64,000 nucleotides of DNA from Leeuwenhoekiella aequorea (GTDB lineage: Bacteria > Bacteroidota > Bacteroidia > Flavobacteriales > Flavobacteriaceae). The translations under genes were made by a program, and so were the position numbers. The stretch is from the NCBI RefSeq assembly GCF_004104375.1, contig NZ_QOVM01000001.1, positions 124,001 through 188,000 on the forward strand, read 5' to 3'. This document shows positions 8,972-17,132 of this stretch, piece by piece; the first letter of the stretch is position 1; each line of letters begins with the position of its first letter. The notes under the pieces were generated by a model. It saw nothing but the letters and a program-made list of their open reading frames with translations, had not been told where the DNA came from and did no database searches.

Positions 8972-10597
8972 ATGAAAAAAAGGATATTCGTTTCTACAGC
9001 AGCTGTATTACTGTTTTTGAGTACAGTAAGTTTCAAAAGCGATTTTTTTGAAATCGCTAAACAACTCGAAATTTTCACGACGCTTTTTAAAGAGCTTAAT
9101 ATGAATTATGTCGATGAGGTAAATCCGTCAGAGTTAATGGATGCTGCTATCGAAGGTATGCTGTCAAAACTTGATCCCTATACAAAATACTGGACAGAAC
9201 AAGAGGTTGAAGATGCCCGTATCAATAACACGGGTGAGTATACCGGTATAGGAGCTTCTATATTAACACGAGATAAAAAAATAATAATTTTAGAAGCATA
9301 TAAAGATTATCCTGCAGATAAAGCGGGATTACAAGCAGGTGATGAACTTCTAAAAATAGGGGATATCACAATTGCAGATTTTAATTCTGATGCAGGTGAC
9401 TTACTTCAGGGGGCACCAGGAACTAGCATTCCTATATCATTTAAACGTCAAGGATCTATTAAACAAACAACTCTAAAACGTGAAGAAATAGATATAAAAG
9501 CAGTCCCTTATTATTCATTAATTGAGGGTACTATTGGTTATATCGTATTATCAAAATTTAATAAGAAAGCTTCCGAAGAAACAGCAGAGGCTATATCCCA
9601 ACTTAAAAGCGAAGGTGCAACCTCTATAATTTTAGATTTAAGAGGAAATCCCGGAGGATTACTTACTGAAGCAATTAATGTTAGCAATTTATTTATTCCA
9701 AAAGATAGAGTTATAACAACGACAAAATCTGTTATTGAAAAATATAACCAAGAATATAGAACTCAAAATGAAGCATTAGATATTCAGATACCCGTTGCAG
9801 TTCTTATTAATGGTCGTAGTGCTTCTGCCAGCGAGATTGTTTCAGGATCTTTGCAAGATTACGATCGTGGCGTAATAATAGGGGCTAGAAGCTTTGGAAA
9901 AGGACTGGTACAGCGTCCTAAAGAACTTACGTATGGAACCCAACTCAAAGTAACTATATCTAGATATTATACGCCTAGCGGGCGTTGTATACAAGCTCTT
10001 GATTATTGGAATAGAGACGAGCAAGGAAACGCTATACGTACAAACGTTGAAGATTATAATGAATTTAAAACAGCAGCAGGCAGAAGTGTTTATGACGGCG
10101 GTGGAATTTTACCTGATGTTCAAATAGAATCTGCACAATTAAGTGCAATAACTGAAGCCCTTTTAATGGATCAGGCCATATTTGATTTTGCTACAGATTA
10201 TTATTATAAACATACATACGAGCGTATCTCTGACTTTAAATTTACCAATGCAGACTATATTTCTTTTAAAAATTTTCTGATTAAAAATGGTTTTGAATAT
10301 CAAACCCAAACTGAAAAAGAATTAGAACAATCGTATATACGCGCAGATAAAGATGATTTGCAAGGAGAAATTAGTACAGCATATGCGAGTTTGATGAAAA
10401 CCATAGATGCAGCTAAAAAGCAGCAGTTGGATCTTAAAGAGAAAGAAATTTCTAATTTAATAATCGACGAATTGGTGAAGCGTTATTTCTATAGAGACGG
10501 ACTTTATGAATATCAAATTAAGCATAATGAAGAAATCGCTCAGGCGATAGCTATCTTAAAAGATAGTAAGAGATATTCTCAAATTCTAAAATTGTAA
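8972..10597 (+). CDS. S41 family C-terminal processing peptidase with PDZ domain
   Basis: A 541-residue CtpA/Prc-type protease. The N-terminus is hydrophobic (signal peptide or anchor). A PDZ domain lies at about 85-170 (YTGIGASIL...DKAGLQAGDELLKIG). The catalytic core has Ser285 in GRSASASE and Lys310 in FGKGLVQ, 25 residues apart as in E. coli Prc. The strand ILDLRGNPGGLL precedes the nucleophile. A C-terminal helical part of about 150 residues follows. Enzymes of this type trim or degrade proteins in the periplasm from their C-termini. The gene follows rnpA on the same strand. Confidence 0.93.
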   Translation: MKKRIFVSTAAVLLFLSTVSFKSDFFEIAKQLEIFTTLFKELNMNYVDEVNPSELMDAAIEGMLSKLDPYTKYWTEQEVEDARINNTGEYTGIGASILTRDKKIIILEAYKDYPADKAGLQAGDELLKIGDITIADFNSDAGDLLQGAPGTSIPISFKRQGSIKQTTLKREEIDIKAVPYYSLIEGTIGYIVLSKFNKKASEETAEAISQLKSEGATSIILDLRGNPGGLLTEAINVSNLFIPKDRVITTTKSVIEKYNQEYRTQNEALDIQIPVAVLINGRSASASEIVSGSLQDYDRGVIIGARSFGKGLVQRPKELTYGTQLKVTISRYYTPSGRCIQALDYWNRDEQGNAIRTNVEDYNEFKTAAGRSVYDGGGILPDVQIESAQLSAITEALLMDQAIFDFATDYYYKHTYERISDFKFTNADYISFKNFLIKNGFEYQTQTEKELEQSYIRADKDDLQGEISTAYASLMKTIDAAKKQQLDLKEKEISNLIIDELVKRYFYRDGLYEYQIKHNEEIAQAIAILKDSKRYSQILKL

Positions 10598-10707
10598 TCT
10601 AAACAAAATACAAGGAAATTTTAATTTTACTGTTCGTATTAACTTTCCACTTAGTGCTTTAACCGAAATTTAAGAGAATTTAAATTCTAATTTGTTATCT
10701 TATCAAA

Positions 10708-11085
10708 ATGATAACTATTGATAAAGACACCGATAAGAATACAGAAATTTTAGGAACTGCAATTAGCTATTTAGAAGATCGTGGATTTGAAAACATAAAA
10801 GCCGATACTGAAGGCTTTGAAAGTCCAAAATCATACATTAAAAAAGGTAGTGAAATATCTATTACGCCAGATATAGTTGCAGAGCGTGACGGCGAGAAAC
10901 ATATATTTGAACTTAGTTTAAAGTCTAAGAAACCCAGATTATTAAAGTCTAAATGGCTTTTTCTAGATGTTTTAAGTACAATGAAGAACTTCAAATTTAA
11001 AATTTTGACCACCCGTGGACATTATAAATTTACAGATGAGATGCTTGATAGTATAAGTTTGAATAAAACACCACTCAAAATCTAA
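10708..11085 (+). CDS. Conserved hypothetical protein, possible PD-(D/E)xK nuclease fold
   Basis: A 125-residue cytoplasmic protein that I do not recognise as a named family. The middle part reads TPDIVAERDGEKHIFELSLK (residues 53-72). A Pro-Asp followed about 12 residues later by a hydrophobic strand ending in Glu and then Lys resembles the core of PD-(D/E)xK proteins, though the spacing Glu-x-x-x-Lys is not the textbook E-x-K. A basic segment (KSKKPRLLKSKW) follows. It lies after the S41 protease and converges with an acetyltransferase gene across a shared terminator. Function is unknown, and the fold is my inference only. Confidence 0.7.
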   Translation: MITIDKDTDKNTEILGTAISYLEDRGFENIKADTEGFESPKSYIKKGSEISITPDIVAERDGEKHIFELSLKSKKPRLLKSKWLFLDVLSTMKNFKFKILTTRGHYKFTDEMLDSISLNKTPLKI

Positions 11086-11110
11086 ATAGCATTTAGACAT
11101 AACAGAACAA

Positions 11111-11130
11111 CCGCCAATTGGCGGTTTTTT
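11111..11130. terminator. Bidirectional terminator between convergent genes
   Basis: The perfect hairpin CCGCC-AATT-GGCGG is followed by seven T on the + strand. It lies between the ends of two convergent genes. Its T-tail overlaps the stop of the minus-strand acetyltransferase, so it chiefly serves the + strand. Confidence 0.85.
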
Positions 11131-11573
11131 TATTTGCTTTTTATCATCTTTATATGCGGAATATTATCTTCTAAATAACCTTCACCAACTTTGTTAAAAC
11201 CGAGTTCTGTATAGAATTTACCGAGATACTGTTGTGCAGAAATTTCTATTGTATCCACCTTAAACTGATTTTCTAAATAATCGATAGAAGCTTGCATAAT
11301 TACTTTACCATAACCAAACTTACGATATTGAGTATGCGTTAAAACTCTTCCTATACTAGCTTCTTCAAAGTAATCACCTCTATTAAAAATGCGAGTATAA
11401 GCAACTAAAGTATTATTCTCATATCCCAATACATGTAATGCTTTAAAATCTTTACCGTCTATATCTTGGTAAACACAATTTTGCTCTACTATAAAGACTT
11501 CTGCGCGTAATTGTAATAGTTCATATAATTTAGAAGCCGTTAGCTGCTCAAAGGGAAGTATCTTGATTTCCAT
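11130..11573 (-). CDS. GNAT family N-acetyltransferase, ElaA-like
   Basis: A 147-residue acyl-CoA-dependent N-acetyltransferase. The N-terminal stretch LYELLQLRAEVFIVEQNCVY, followed by QDIDGKD, matches the ElaA branch of GNAT proteins. The acetyl-CoA loop region is RVLTHTQYRKFGYGKVIM (about residues 75-92), and the C-terminal strand-helix YLGKFYTELGFNKVGEGY is typical. The substrate is unknown. Its upstream side opens on the 1-kb non-coding region that I propose as a candidate origin. Confidence 0.88.
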   Translation of the reverse strand: MEIKILPFEQLTASKLYELLQLRAEVFIVEQNCVYQDIDGKDFKALHVLGYENNTLVAYTRIFNRGDYFEEASIGRVLTHTQYRKFGYGKVIMQASIDYLENQFKVDTIEISAQQYLGKFYTELGFNKVGEGYLEDNIPHIKMIKSK

Positions 11574-12246
11574 TTTAGTTTGTGAGATTGTTTGAAACTT
11601 AATAAGTGCAAGTTTCCTATAAATATTTAAACTGACTTCAATATTTATGATTAAGTCTAGAATTTTTCAAAGGTGATTTACAGAGAAAATACGGTCTTAT
11701 TTTAGTGTATAATAACCACATTTAACTGCTATAAACTTAATTTATTTAGTATCAATTAGATATAAATAGTGAAACTTGAAATAAGCTTAACTATCAATGA
11801 GTTAACATATAGTTAACATGCTTGTTAATAAGTTGTATTCAAAAAATCAAAATGAAAATTGGTTTCTAAATAAAAAAATACAAAGCAGAACATGGGTAAT
11901 ACCATGCAAGAAAATCTTTCTAAATTTTGTGTTCAGTTTATGAGCAAAAAAAAATTCTAATCTTAATAATTGTTAGTAAAAACTTATCTTAAAAATCTAT
12001 TTAATTAGGGTTATCAACAATTGTTAACAGTGATTAAAATCTCCTTGAAAATCAAGTGTTTTAGACTTTATAAACCTATTAATAATACGTTCATAAGTAC
12101 CTATAATTAATAATCCTAAGAACATGATCTAAAACTTATACCGCTATTAACACACTATAATAACAAACAGATTTTATTTAAAATTTTAAAAAGAAAAATG
12201 ATTATTATATATACTGTTAACAAGTGTAAGATTTAATCAAAAAAAA
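11574..12246. other. Candidate replication origin (oriC-like AT-rich non-coding region)
   Basis: There is no plausible gene here, and the base composition is visibly more AT-rich than the genes around it. Four GTTAAC motifs (at 11801, 11812, 12023, 12216) and DnaA-box-like 9-mers are clustered: TTATCAACA at 12011-12019, one mismatch from TTATCCACA, and TGTTAATAA at 11823-11831, the complement of TTATTAACA. A direct repeat with an 11-base period sits at 11800-11819. Two parS-like sites lie 15-18 kb away, and rnpA lies 3 kb away, as near many origins. Against this, dnaA is absent, so the assignment is inference. Confidence 0.4.
11800..11819 (+). repeat. Short direct repeat AGTTAACAT, 11-base period
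   Basis: Two perfect copies of AGTTAACAT start at 11800 and 11811, exactly about one helical turn apart, inside the large AT-rich non-coding region. Such phasing is common for binding sites of a protein that acts as an oligomer. It may be part of the candidate origin. Confidence 0.6.
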
Positions 12247-12269
12247 AGAGTTCCAAATTATGGAACTCT
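12247..12269 (-). terminator. Terminator of the small membrane-peptide gene
   Basis: A perfect 9-bp stem AGAGTTCCA / TGGAACTCT with a 5-base loop. On the minus strand it is followed by a run of eight or more T (the A-run at 12239-12247). It sits 28 bases after the stop of the 34-codon minus-strand ORF and would end that transcript. Confidence 0.8.
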
Positions 12270-12297
12270 AGAAATTAAATATTTTGAAAATTGATTT

Positions 12298-12402
12298 CTA
12301 AAATTGTGAATTTACGTGTGTAAAGACAACTATAATTCCAAGTATAAGTATACTTAGAAATATATAAAAAATTGCATTTTTCTTGATACGTAGTATCTTC
12401 AT
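12298..12402 (-). CDS. Small single-span membrane protein (34 aa), unannotated type
   Basis: A short frame of 34 codons plus TAG, read leftward from an ATG. The peptide begins MKILRIKKNAIF, a basic N-terminus, and continues with one hydrophobic span (YIFLSILILGIIVVF, residues 13-27) and a short polar tail THVNSQF. This follows the positive-inside pattern of a one-pass inner-membrane peptide. A perfect intrinsic terminator with a T-run follows 28 bases after the stop, which argues for a real transcript. It lies alone in the large non-coding region, divergent from rnr. I know of no family name, and the function is unknown. Confidence 0.6.
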   Translation of the reverse strand: MKILRIKKNAIFYIFLSILILGIIVVFTHVNSQF

Positions 12403-12606
12403 AGCATTAATAAGAGTTCATTATAGTTGTAAATTTAAGTTTATTTTAACAATAAACTAAGTTTAAAGATTAAGAAGTGGTTATCAAACCTTTAAATAGT
12501 CTCTTAAAAGGCTAATATGACCAAGATTAACTTAAAGTTCACGTTCCTAAAGACTCAGTTAAAGCGATTAACCCTAATTTTACGAATATTAAATACAAAG
12601 CATTGA

Positions 12607-14817
12607 ATGCCAAATAAAAGAAGAAGAAGACCCATTACACAAATAGCAGACCTATCTCAGAAAATTCTGAAGATTTTAAAAAGAGAACCTGGAAAGCTTT
12701 TTAATCATAAACAAATAGCTGCTAAATTAAAAGTTGACGACCCTAATAGTCGTAATGAGATTGTTAAAGAACTGTCTCAACTTACAGCTAAAAAGCACGT
12801 TGAAGAAAAAGAACGAGGAAAATTTAGCTTTAACGCTACATCCCACTACCATACCGGCAAACTTGATTGTACTTCTAAAGGCGATGGTTATGTTATTGTA
12901 GAAGGAATGGAACAGGATATTTACATACCTAAAAACAATATGAACAAAGCCTTAAACGGTGATACCGTTAAGGTTTATGTATATAAACAACGTCGTAGTA
13001 AGAAACACGAAGGCGAGATTGTCGAAATTCTAGAGCGTAAAACGGAAGAATTTGTAGGTGTGATACAAATGCAGAAGAATTTTGCATTTGTAAATACATC
13101 TGCAGAAGGAAAAATGCGTACTGATGTATTTGTTCCGAAGAATAAAATAGGGGATGCAAAGGATGGTGAGAAAGTTTTAGTTAAAATAGAAGATTGGCCA
13201 GAAAAAGCTGATTCTCCATTTGGAAAAGTTATTAAAGTCCTAGGAATGCCTGGGGAACACAATACCGAAATTCATTCTATACTTGCACAGTATGGATTAC
13301 CGCACGATTTCCCTAAAGAAGTTGAAGATTATGCTAATAATATAGATACGAGCATAAAAGAAGATGAGATAAAAAAACGTCGGGATATGCGCGATGTTTT
13401 GACATTTACAATAGATCCTAAAGATGCAAAAGATTTTGATGATGCATTAAGTTTTCAAAAATTAGAAAATGGTAATTATGAGATAGGAATTCATATTGCA
13501 GATGTATCGCATTATGTGGTACCTGGTACCATTTTAGATGATGAAGCTTATGAGCGTGCTACTTCGGTGTACCTTGTTGATCGAGTAGTACCTATGCTTC
13601 CTGAAATTTTATCTAACAATGCATGTTCCCTACGACCTAATGAAGAAAAATATACATTTTCTGCGGTTTTTGAATTAGATAAATCATCAGGTAAAGTTCT
13701 GGATCAGTGGTTTGGACGCACTGTTACATACAGTGATGCCCGTTTTGCTTATGAAGAAGCGCAGCATATTATAGAAACCCGTGAAGGCACTATACCTGCA
13801 GAGATTTCTTTAACAGGAAAAGAATATACTTCTACTGATGCTATTGTAGAAGCTACTATAGAACTAGATAGATTAGCTAAGATCATGCGTAAACAACGTA
13901 TGAAAAATGGTGCTATTTCTTTTGATAAAGTGGAGGTTAAATTTAATCTTGATGAAGATAATGAGCCTGTAGGTGTGTTCTTTAAAAGCTCTAAAGATTC
14001 CAACAAACTTATTGAAGAATTTATGCTTCTTGCCAATAAGAAAGTAGCAGAATTTATAGGTAAGCAAACGCCTAAAAAAACATTTGTTTATCGAATTCAT
14101 GATGAACCGAATGATGAAAAATTAGCGGCATTACAAACTATAGCCGGTCGATTTGGTTATAAAATGAACTATAAAGATCGCAAGAGTACCACAGCATCTT
14201 TAAATAATTTATTGAGTGATGTAGCTGGTAAAAAAGAGCAAAATCTTATTGATACATTAACTATACGTACAATGAGTAAGGCTGTTTATAGTACAGATAA
14301 TATAGGCCATTATGGTTTAGCATTTGATTATTATTCCCATTTTACCTCACCTATAAGACGTTATCCAGATGTAATGGTTCATCGTTTATTACAACATTAC
14401 TTGGATCAGGGTAAGTCTGCAAATGAAGAAGAGTACGAGCAAAAATGTAAGCATAGTAGTGATATGGAATATTTAGCTACTAGCGCAGAGCGCGATTCTA
14501 TTAAGTATATGCAGGTTAAATTTATGCAAGATCATAAGGATGAAACTTTCTTAGGTGTAATTTCTGGTGTTACCGAATGGGGAATTTATGTAGAGATTAT
14601 CGATAATAAGTGTGAGGGAATGATTCGTTTACGCGATATCAAAGGCGATCATTATGATTTTGATCAAGAGCAATATGCTATTGTAGGTAGAAAATCAAAA
14701 CAGACAATTACGTTAGGCGATGAGGTTTATGTAAAGGTTAAAGAAGCCGATCTAGTAAAAAAACATCTTGATTTTACTTTGATTGGTACAAAAGCAGAAT
14801 ATGAGAATAAAGCCTAA
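12607..14817 (+). CDS. rnr: Ribonuclease R
   Basis: A 736-residue 3'-to-5' exoribonuclease of the RNase II/R family. The order of parts is an N-terminal winged-helix region (about 1-75), cold-shock/OB domains (about 80-220), the RNB catalytic domain (about 255-585) and a C-terminal S1 domain (about 640-725). The catalytic acidic residues are seen in IDPKDAKDFDDA: Asp270, Asp276, Asp278 and Asp279. The RNB signature HIADVSHYV follows. It degrades structured RNA in quality control and stress. The start is the ATG directly after a long AT-rich leader; a -7-like TAATTTTA lies about 30 bases upstream. A DUF2807 gene follows after 61 bases. Confidence 0.96.
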   Translation: MPNKRRRRPITQIADLSQKILKILKREPGKLFNHKQIAAKLKVDDPNSRNEIVKELSQLTAKKHVEEKERGKFSFNATSHYHTGKLDCTSKGDGYVIVEGMEQDIYIPKNNMNKALNGDTVKVYVYKQRRSKKHEGEIVEILERKTEEFVGVIQMQKNFAFVNTSAEGKMRTDVFVPKNKIGDAKDGEKVLVKIEDWPEKADSPFGKVIKVLGMPGEHNTEIHSILAQYGLPHDFPKEVEDYANNIDTSIKEDEIKKRRDMRDVLTFTIDPKDAKDFDDALSFQKLENGNYEIGIHIADVSHYVVPGTILDDEAYERATSVYLVDRVVPMLPEILSNNACSLRPNEEKYTFSAVFELDKSSGKVLDQWFGRTVTYSDARFAYEEAQHIIETREGTIPAEISLTGKEYTSTDAIVEATIELDRLAKIMRKQRMKNGAISFDKVEVKFNLDEDNEPVGVFFKSSKDSNKLIEEFMLLANKKVAEFIGKQTPKKTFVYRIHDEPNDEKLAALQTIAGRFGYKMNYKDRKSTTASLNNLLSDVAGKKEQNLIDTLTIRTMSKAVYSTDNIGHYGLAFDYYSHFTSPIRRYPDVMVHRLLQHYLDQGKSANEEEYEQKCKHSSDMEYLATSAERDSIKYMQVKFMQDHKDETFLGVISGVTEWGIYVEIIDNKCEGMIRLRDIKGDHYDFDQEQYAIVGRKSKQTITLGDEVYVKVKEADLVKKHLDFTLIGTKAEYENKA

Positions 14818-14878
14818 TCGCTTTCTAAGTGTAACAAATCAAAAAAGAGTTTGTCTTTACATTACAAAATCAAAACGT

Positions 14879-15550
14879 ATGAAAAATTTAATTATGTTGT
14901 TAGTTCTTCTAACAATAGGTGCAGCTAATGCACAGAATAACGAACGAAATATAGGTGATTTTACAGAGGTCAAAGTGTTTGACCGTATGCGAGTTAATCT
15001 TATTAAGTCTTCTGAAAATAAAGTTATTTTAAAGGGAAAGGATACCGAAAATATAGAACTCGTAAACAGCGATGGAGTTTTAAAAGTGCGTATGAATCTT
15101 GATAAAATATTTGATGGTAATGAGACTTTTGTAGAAGTATATTATAACAATTTACGTGTAATTGATGCTAATGAAGGTGCTCAAGTTGAAATTAATGAAC
15201 TTTTAGAACAAAGTAGAATTGAAATACGTGTACAGGAAGGCGCAATTGTTAATGCAGGATTAGATGTAGAATTTGCAGAAATGCGTGCTGTAACCGGAGG
15301 TATTATTAAAGCTAAAGGTTCTGCAGAAAAGCAAAATGTAGAGATAAATACCGGAGGTATTTTTGAAGGAAAATCTTTAGAAACTACAGACACAACCTTA
15401 AGAATACAAGCAGGTGGAGAAGCAGACATTTTTGCTCGTAGAACGGCTCAAATTAAAATAAGAGCAGGAGGAGATGTTGATGTTTATGGTAATCCTACCG
15501 AAGTCATCCAAGACAAATTTATAGGAGGCCGTATTAACGTTGTGAAGTGA
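14879..15550 (+). CDS. Exported DUF2807-type (head GIN domain) protein
   Basis: A 223-residue exported protein. I place the start at the ATG that begins a clean signal peptide (MKNLIMLLVLLTIGAANAQ). A longer frame reaches into the end of rnr but adds 32 residues unlike a signal. The mature part is a series of short beta-strands with repeated Gly and alternating hydrophobic residues (FTEVKVFDRMRVNL, NTGGIFEGKSLE, RAGGDVDVYGNP), as in the right-handed beta-helical domain named DUF2807. Function is unknown; such proteins are common in Bacteroidota envelopes. It may be cotranscribed with rnr. Confidence 0.85.
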   Translation: MKNLIMLLVLLTIGAANAQNNERNIGDFTEVKVFDRMRVNLIKSSENKVILKGKDTENIELVNSDGVLKVRMNLDKIFDGNETFVEVYYNNLRVIDANEGAQVEINELLEQSRIEIRVQEGAIVNAGLDVEFAEMRAVTGGIIKAKGSAEKQNVEINTGGIFEGKSLETTDTTLRIQAGGEADIFARRTAQIKIRAGGDVDVYGNPTEVIQDKFIGGRINVVK

Positions 15551-15566
15551 TTTAACTCAATTTAGT

Positions 15567-15574
15567 TACTTTTG
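15567..15574 (+). promoter_or_regulatory. Promoter -7 box upstream of LysE-type gene
   Basis: TACTTTTG fits the Bacteroidota -7 consensus TAnnTTTG and lies 24 bases before the start codon. No well-placed -33 TTG is seen. Confidence 0.55.
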
Positions 15575-15598
15575 TAGCACATCGATTTTTAAATCCTA

Positions 15599-16315
15599 AT
15601 GTTACAAGATTTTACAACAGCTATACCTTTAGGTTTTTTACTTGCATTTCTGGTAGGACCTGTATTTTTCGTATTGCTAGAAACAGCTGCTTTAAAGGGA
15701 TTTAGAGCAGCTTTTATTTTTGATATAGGTGTAGTTCTTGCAGATATTACCTTTATTCTAATTGCCTATTTTAGTACAAACCAGCTTCTGGCAAAGGTCA
15801 AAGATGATCCGGCACTTTTTATTTTTGGAGGAATGCTTCTAGCGATGTACGGGGTCATTTCTTTTTTAAGAGTCAAAAATAATAAGCTTGAAGATGATGA
15901 GCATCCTACGGTTGTGATGAGTAAGCGTAATTATTTTGGATTGATGGTAAAGGGATTTCTACTCAACTTTATCAATATAGGAGTTTTGGGATTTTGGCTT
16001 GTAATTTTAATATCTGCAGGTCCTGCATTAGATATGGATTCAGATAGGCTACTTCTATTTTTCGGTGGAATATTAAGTACCTATTTAATAACAGATATTT
16101 TTAAAATACTGCTGGCTAAGAAGTTGAGAAGTAAATTAACACCTACACGTATTTCTATAATTAAGCGCAGTATTAGTGTTTTAATGTTTGTCTTCGGATT
16201 AATTTTAATTTCTAAAGGAATGTTTCCTGCAAAAATTGAACAGATCGAAAAACGAATTGAAGAGATTGCTCCAGAAACGCAGTTCAATATTCATGGGGAC
16301 TCCATAACCCTATAA
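15599..16315 (+). CDS. LysE family translocator
   Basis: A 238-residue inner-membrane protein with about six hydrophobic spans. The N-terminal pattern AIPLGFLLAFLVGPVFFVLLETA is the hallmark of LysE/RhtB exporters, which expel amino acids or related small molecules. A soluble charged segment (KVKNNKLEDDEHPTVVMSKR) separates the two halves, and a short helical tail (KIEQIEKRIEEIAPE) ends the protein. The substrate is not predictable. The gene has its own TAnnTTTG promoter and is followed by a palindromic terminator shared with the convergent tRNA gene. Confidence 0.88.
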   Translation: MLQDFTTAIPLGFLLAFLVGPVFFVLLETAALKGFRAAFIFDIGVVLADITFILIAYFSTNQLLAKVKDDPALFIFGGMLLAMYGVISFLRVKNNKLEDDEHPTVVMSKRNYFGLMVKGFLLNFINIGVLGFWLVILISAGPALDMDSDRLLLFFGGILSTYLITDIFKILLAKKLRSKLTPTRISIIKRSISVLMFVFGLILISKGMFPAKIEQIEKRIEEIAPETQFNIHGDSITL

Positions 16316-16390
16316 ATTTTCCGTAGTTAGATTTTAGAAATCTTCAATTAATTGCTAACTAAAATAATATCAATATTTTAAACAAAAAAA

Positions 16391-16412
16391 GACTCTTCAA
16401 ATTTGAAGAGTC
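16391..16412. terminator. Terminator for tRNA-Cys (and possibly LysE-type gene)
   Basis: The 22-base perfect palindrome starting GACTCTTCAAA has an A-run on its left, giving a T-run on the minus strand directly downstream of the tRNA. The + strand side has only TTTG, so it mainly serves the tRNA transcript. Confidence 0.75.
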
Positions 16413-16419
16413 TTTGTTG

Positions 16420-16490
16420 AGGTGTCGAGCGGATTCGAACCGCTGTAGCAGCTTTTGCAGAGCTGAGCCTAGCCACTCGGCCACGACACC
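16420..16490 (-). tRNA. tRNA-Cys (GCA)
   Basis: A 71-base cloverleaf on the minus strand. The acceptor stem is GGTGTCG/CGACACC. The D arm contains GAGTGGCTA. The anticodon arm CAGCT-CTGCAAA-AGCTG has anticodon GCA, and the T arm is AGCGG-TTCGAAT-CCGCT. The discriminator base is T (U73), a known identity element for cysteine tRNA. CCA is not encoded. Confidence 0.97.
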
Positions 16491-16540
16491 CTTTGTATTG
16501 GGAGTGCAAATTTAAGATTTTTCTTTGGATATAAAAGAGA

Positions 16541-16897
16541 TTAACGTTTTTTAGTTATAGATACTCCTACAGAAGCTACATCACCACCTATGGGAGGGTT
16601 TACTTTACGTACCGTTACTGTGGCTTTCTCTATACTCGATATTTCTAAAAATGAACGATCTAAAATACGTTTGCATACGTGCTCAAGAAGTTTTGATCGT
16701 ATCGCCATTTCCTCTTTAATTATTTTATTTAGATGCACATAATCTACAGTATCGCTAAGATTATCTGTAATTGCAGGCGTAGTCAAATTTGTTCTAATTT
16801 TTAGATCTACAAAATAATCCGACCCTATTTGACCTTCTTCAATTAAACAGCCGTGATATGCATATACTTTAACTTTATTCAATTTTATAACTCCCAT
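16541..16897 (-). CDS. folB: Dihydroneopterin aldolase
   Basis: A 118-residue enzyme of folate synthesis that converts 7,8-dihydroneopterin to 6-hydroxymethyl-dihydropterin and glycolaldehyde. The family pattern is clear: the N-terminal KVYAYHGCLIEEGQIGSDY, the central DNLSDTVDYVHLNKII, LLEHVCKRI with the conserved Glu-His, and the C-terminal VRKVNPPIGGDV. Length is normal. It lies upstream of tRNA-Cys on the same strand and is divergent from glnS. Confidence 0.95.
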   Translation of the reverse strand: MGVIKLNKVKVYAYHGCLIEEGQIGSDYFVDLKIRTNLTTPAITDNLSDTVDYVHLNKIIKEEMAIRSKLLEHVCKRILDRSFLEISSIEKATVTVRKVNPPIGGDVASVGVSITKKR

Positions 16898-17132
16898 ATA
16901 TTTTAATTTCTGAAGGGTAAATTTAATTGCAATTAGATGATGTTCTTTGTCCTATCTATTAGCTTATCTAAGCAATTTTTTAAATTTTACGCTCTTGGCG
17001 ATATTAGATCGCGTAAAGATATTATATGTTTGATGAAGCTGTAATATTATACAGCTCTAAATAGAATATATTAAGCGATCTTAGACGTGTATTTTTAGTA
17101 ATTTTACACTCTCATACAGCACAGATAATACA

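Noticed and set aside
12975-13262. Antisense ORFs within rnr
   Set aside because: rnr is intact with all domains; these frames give Cys/Ser-rich products of no known type.
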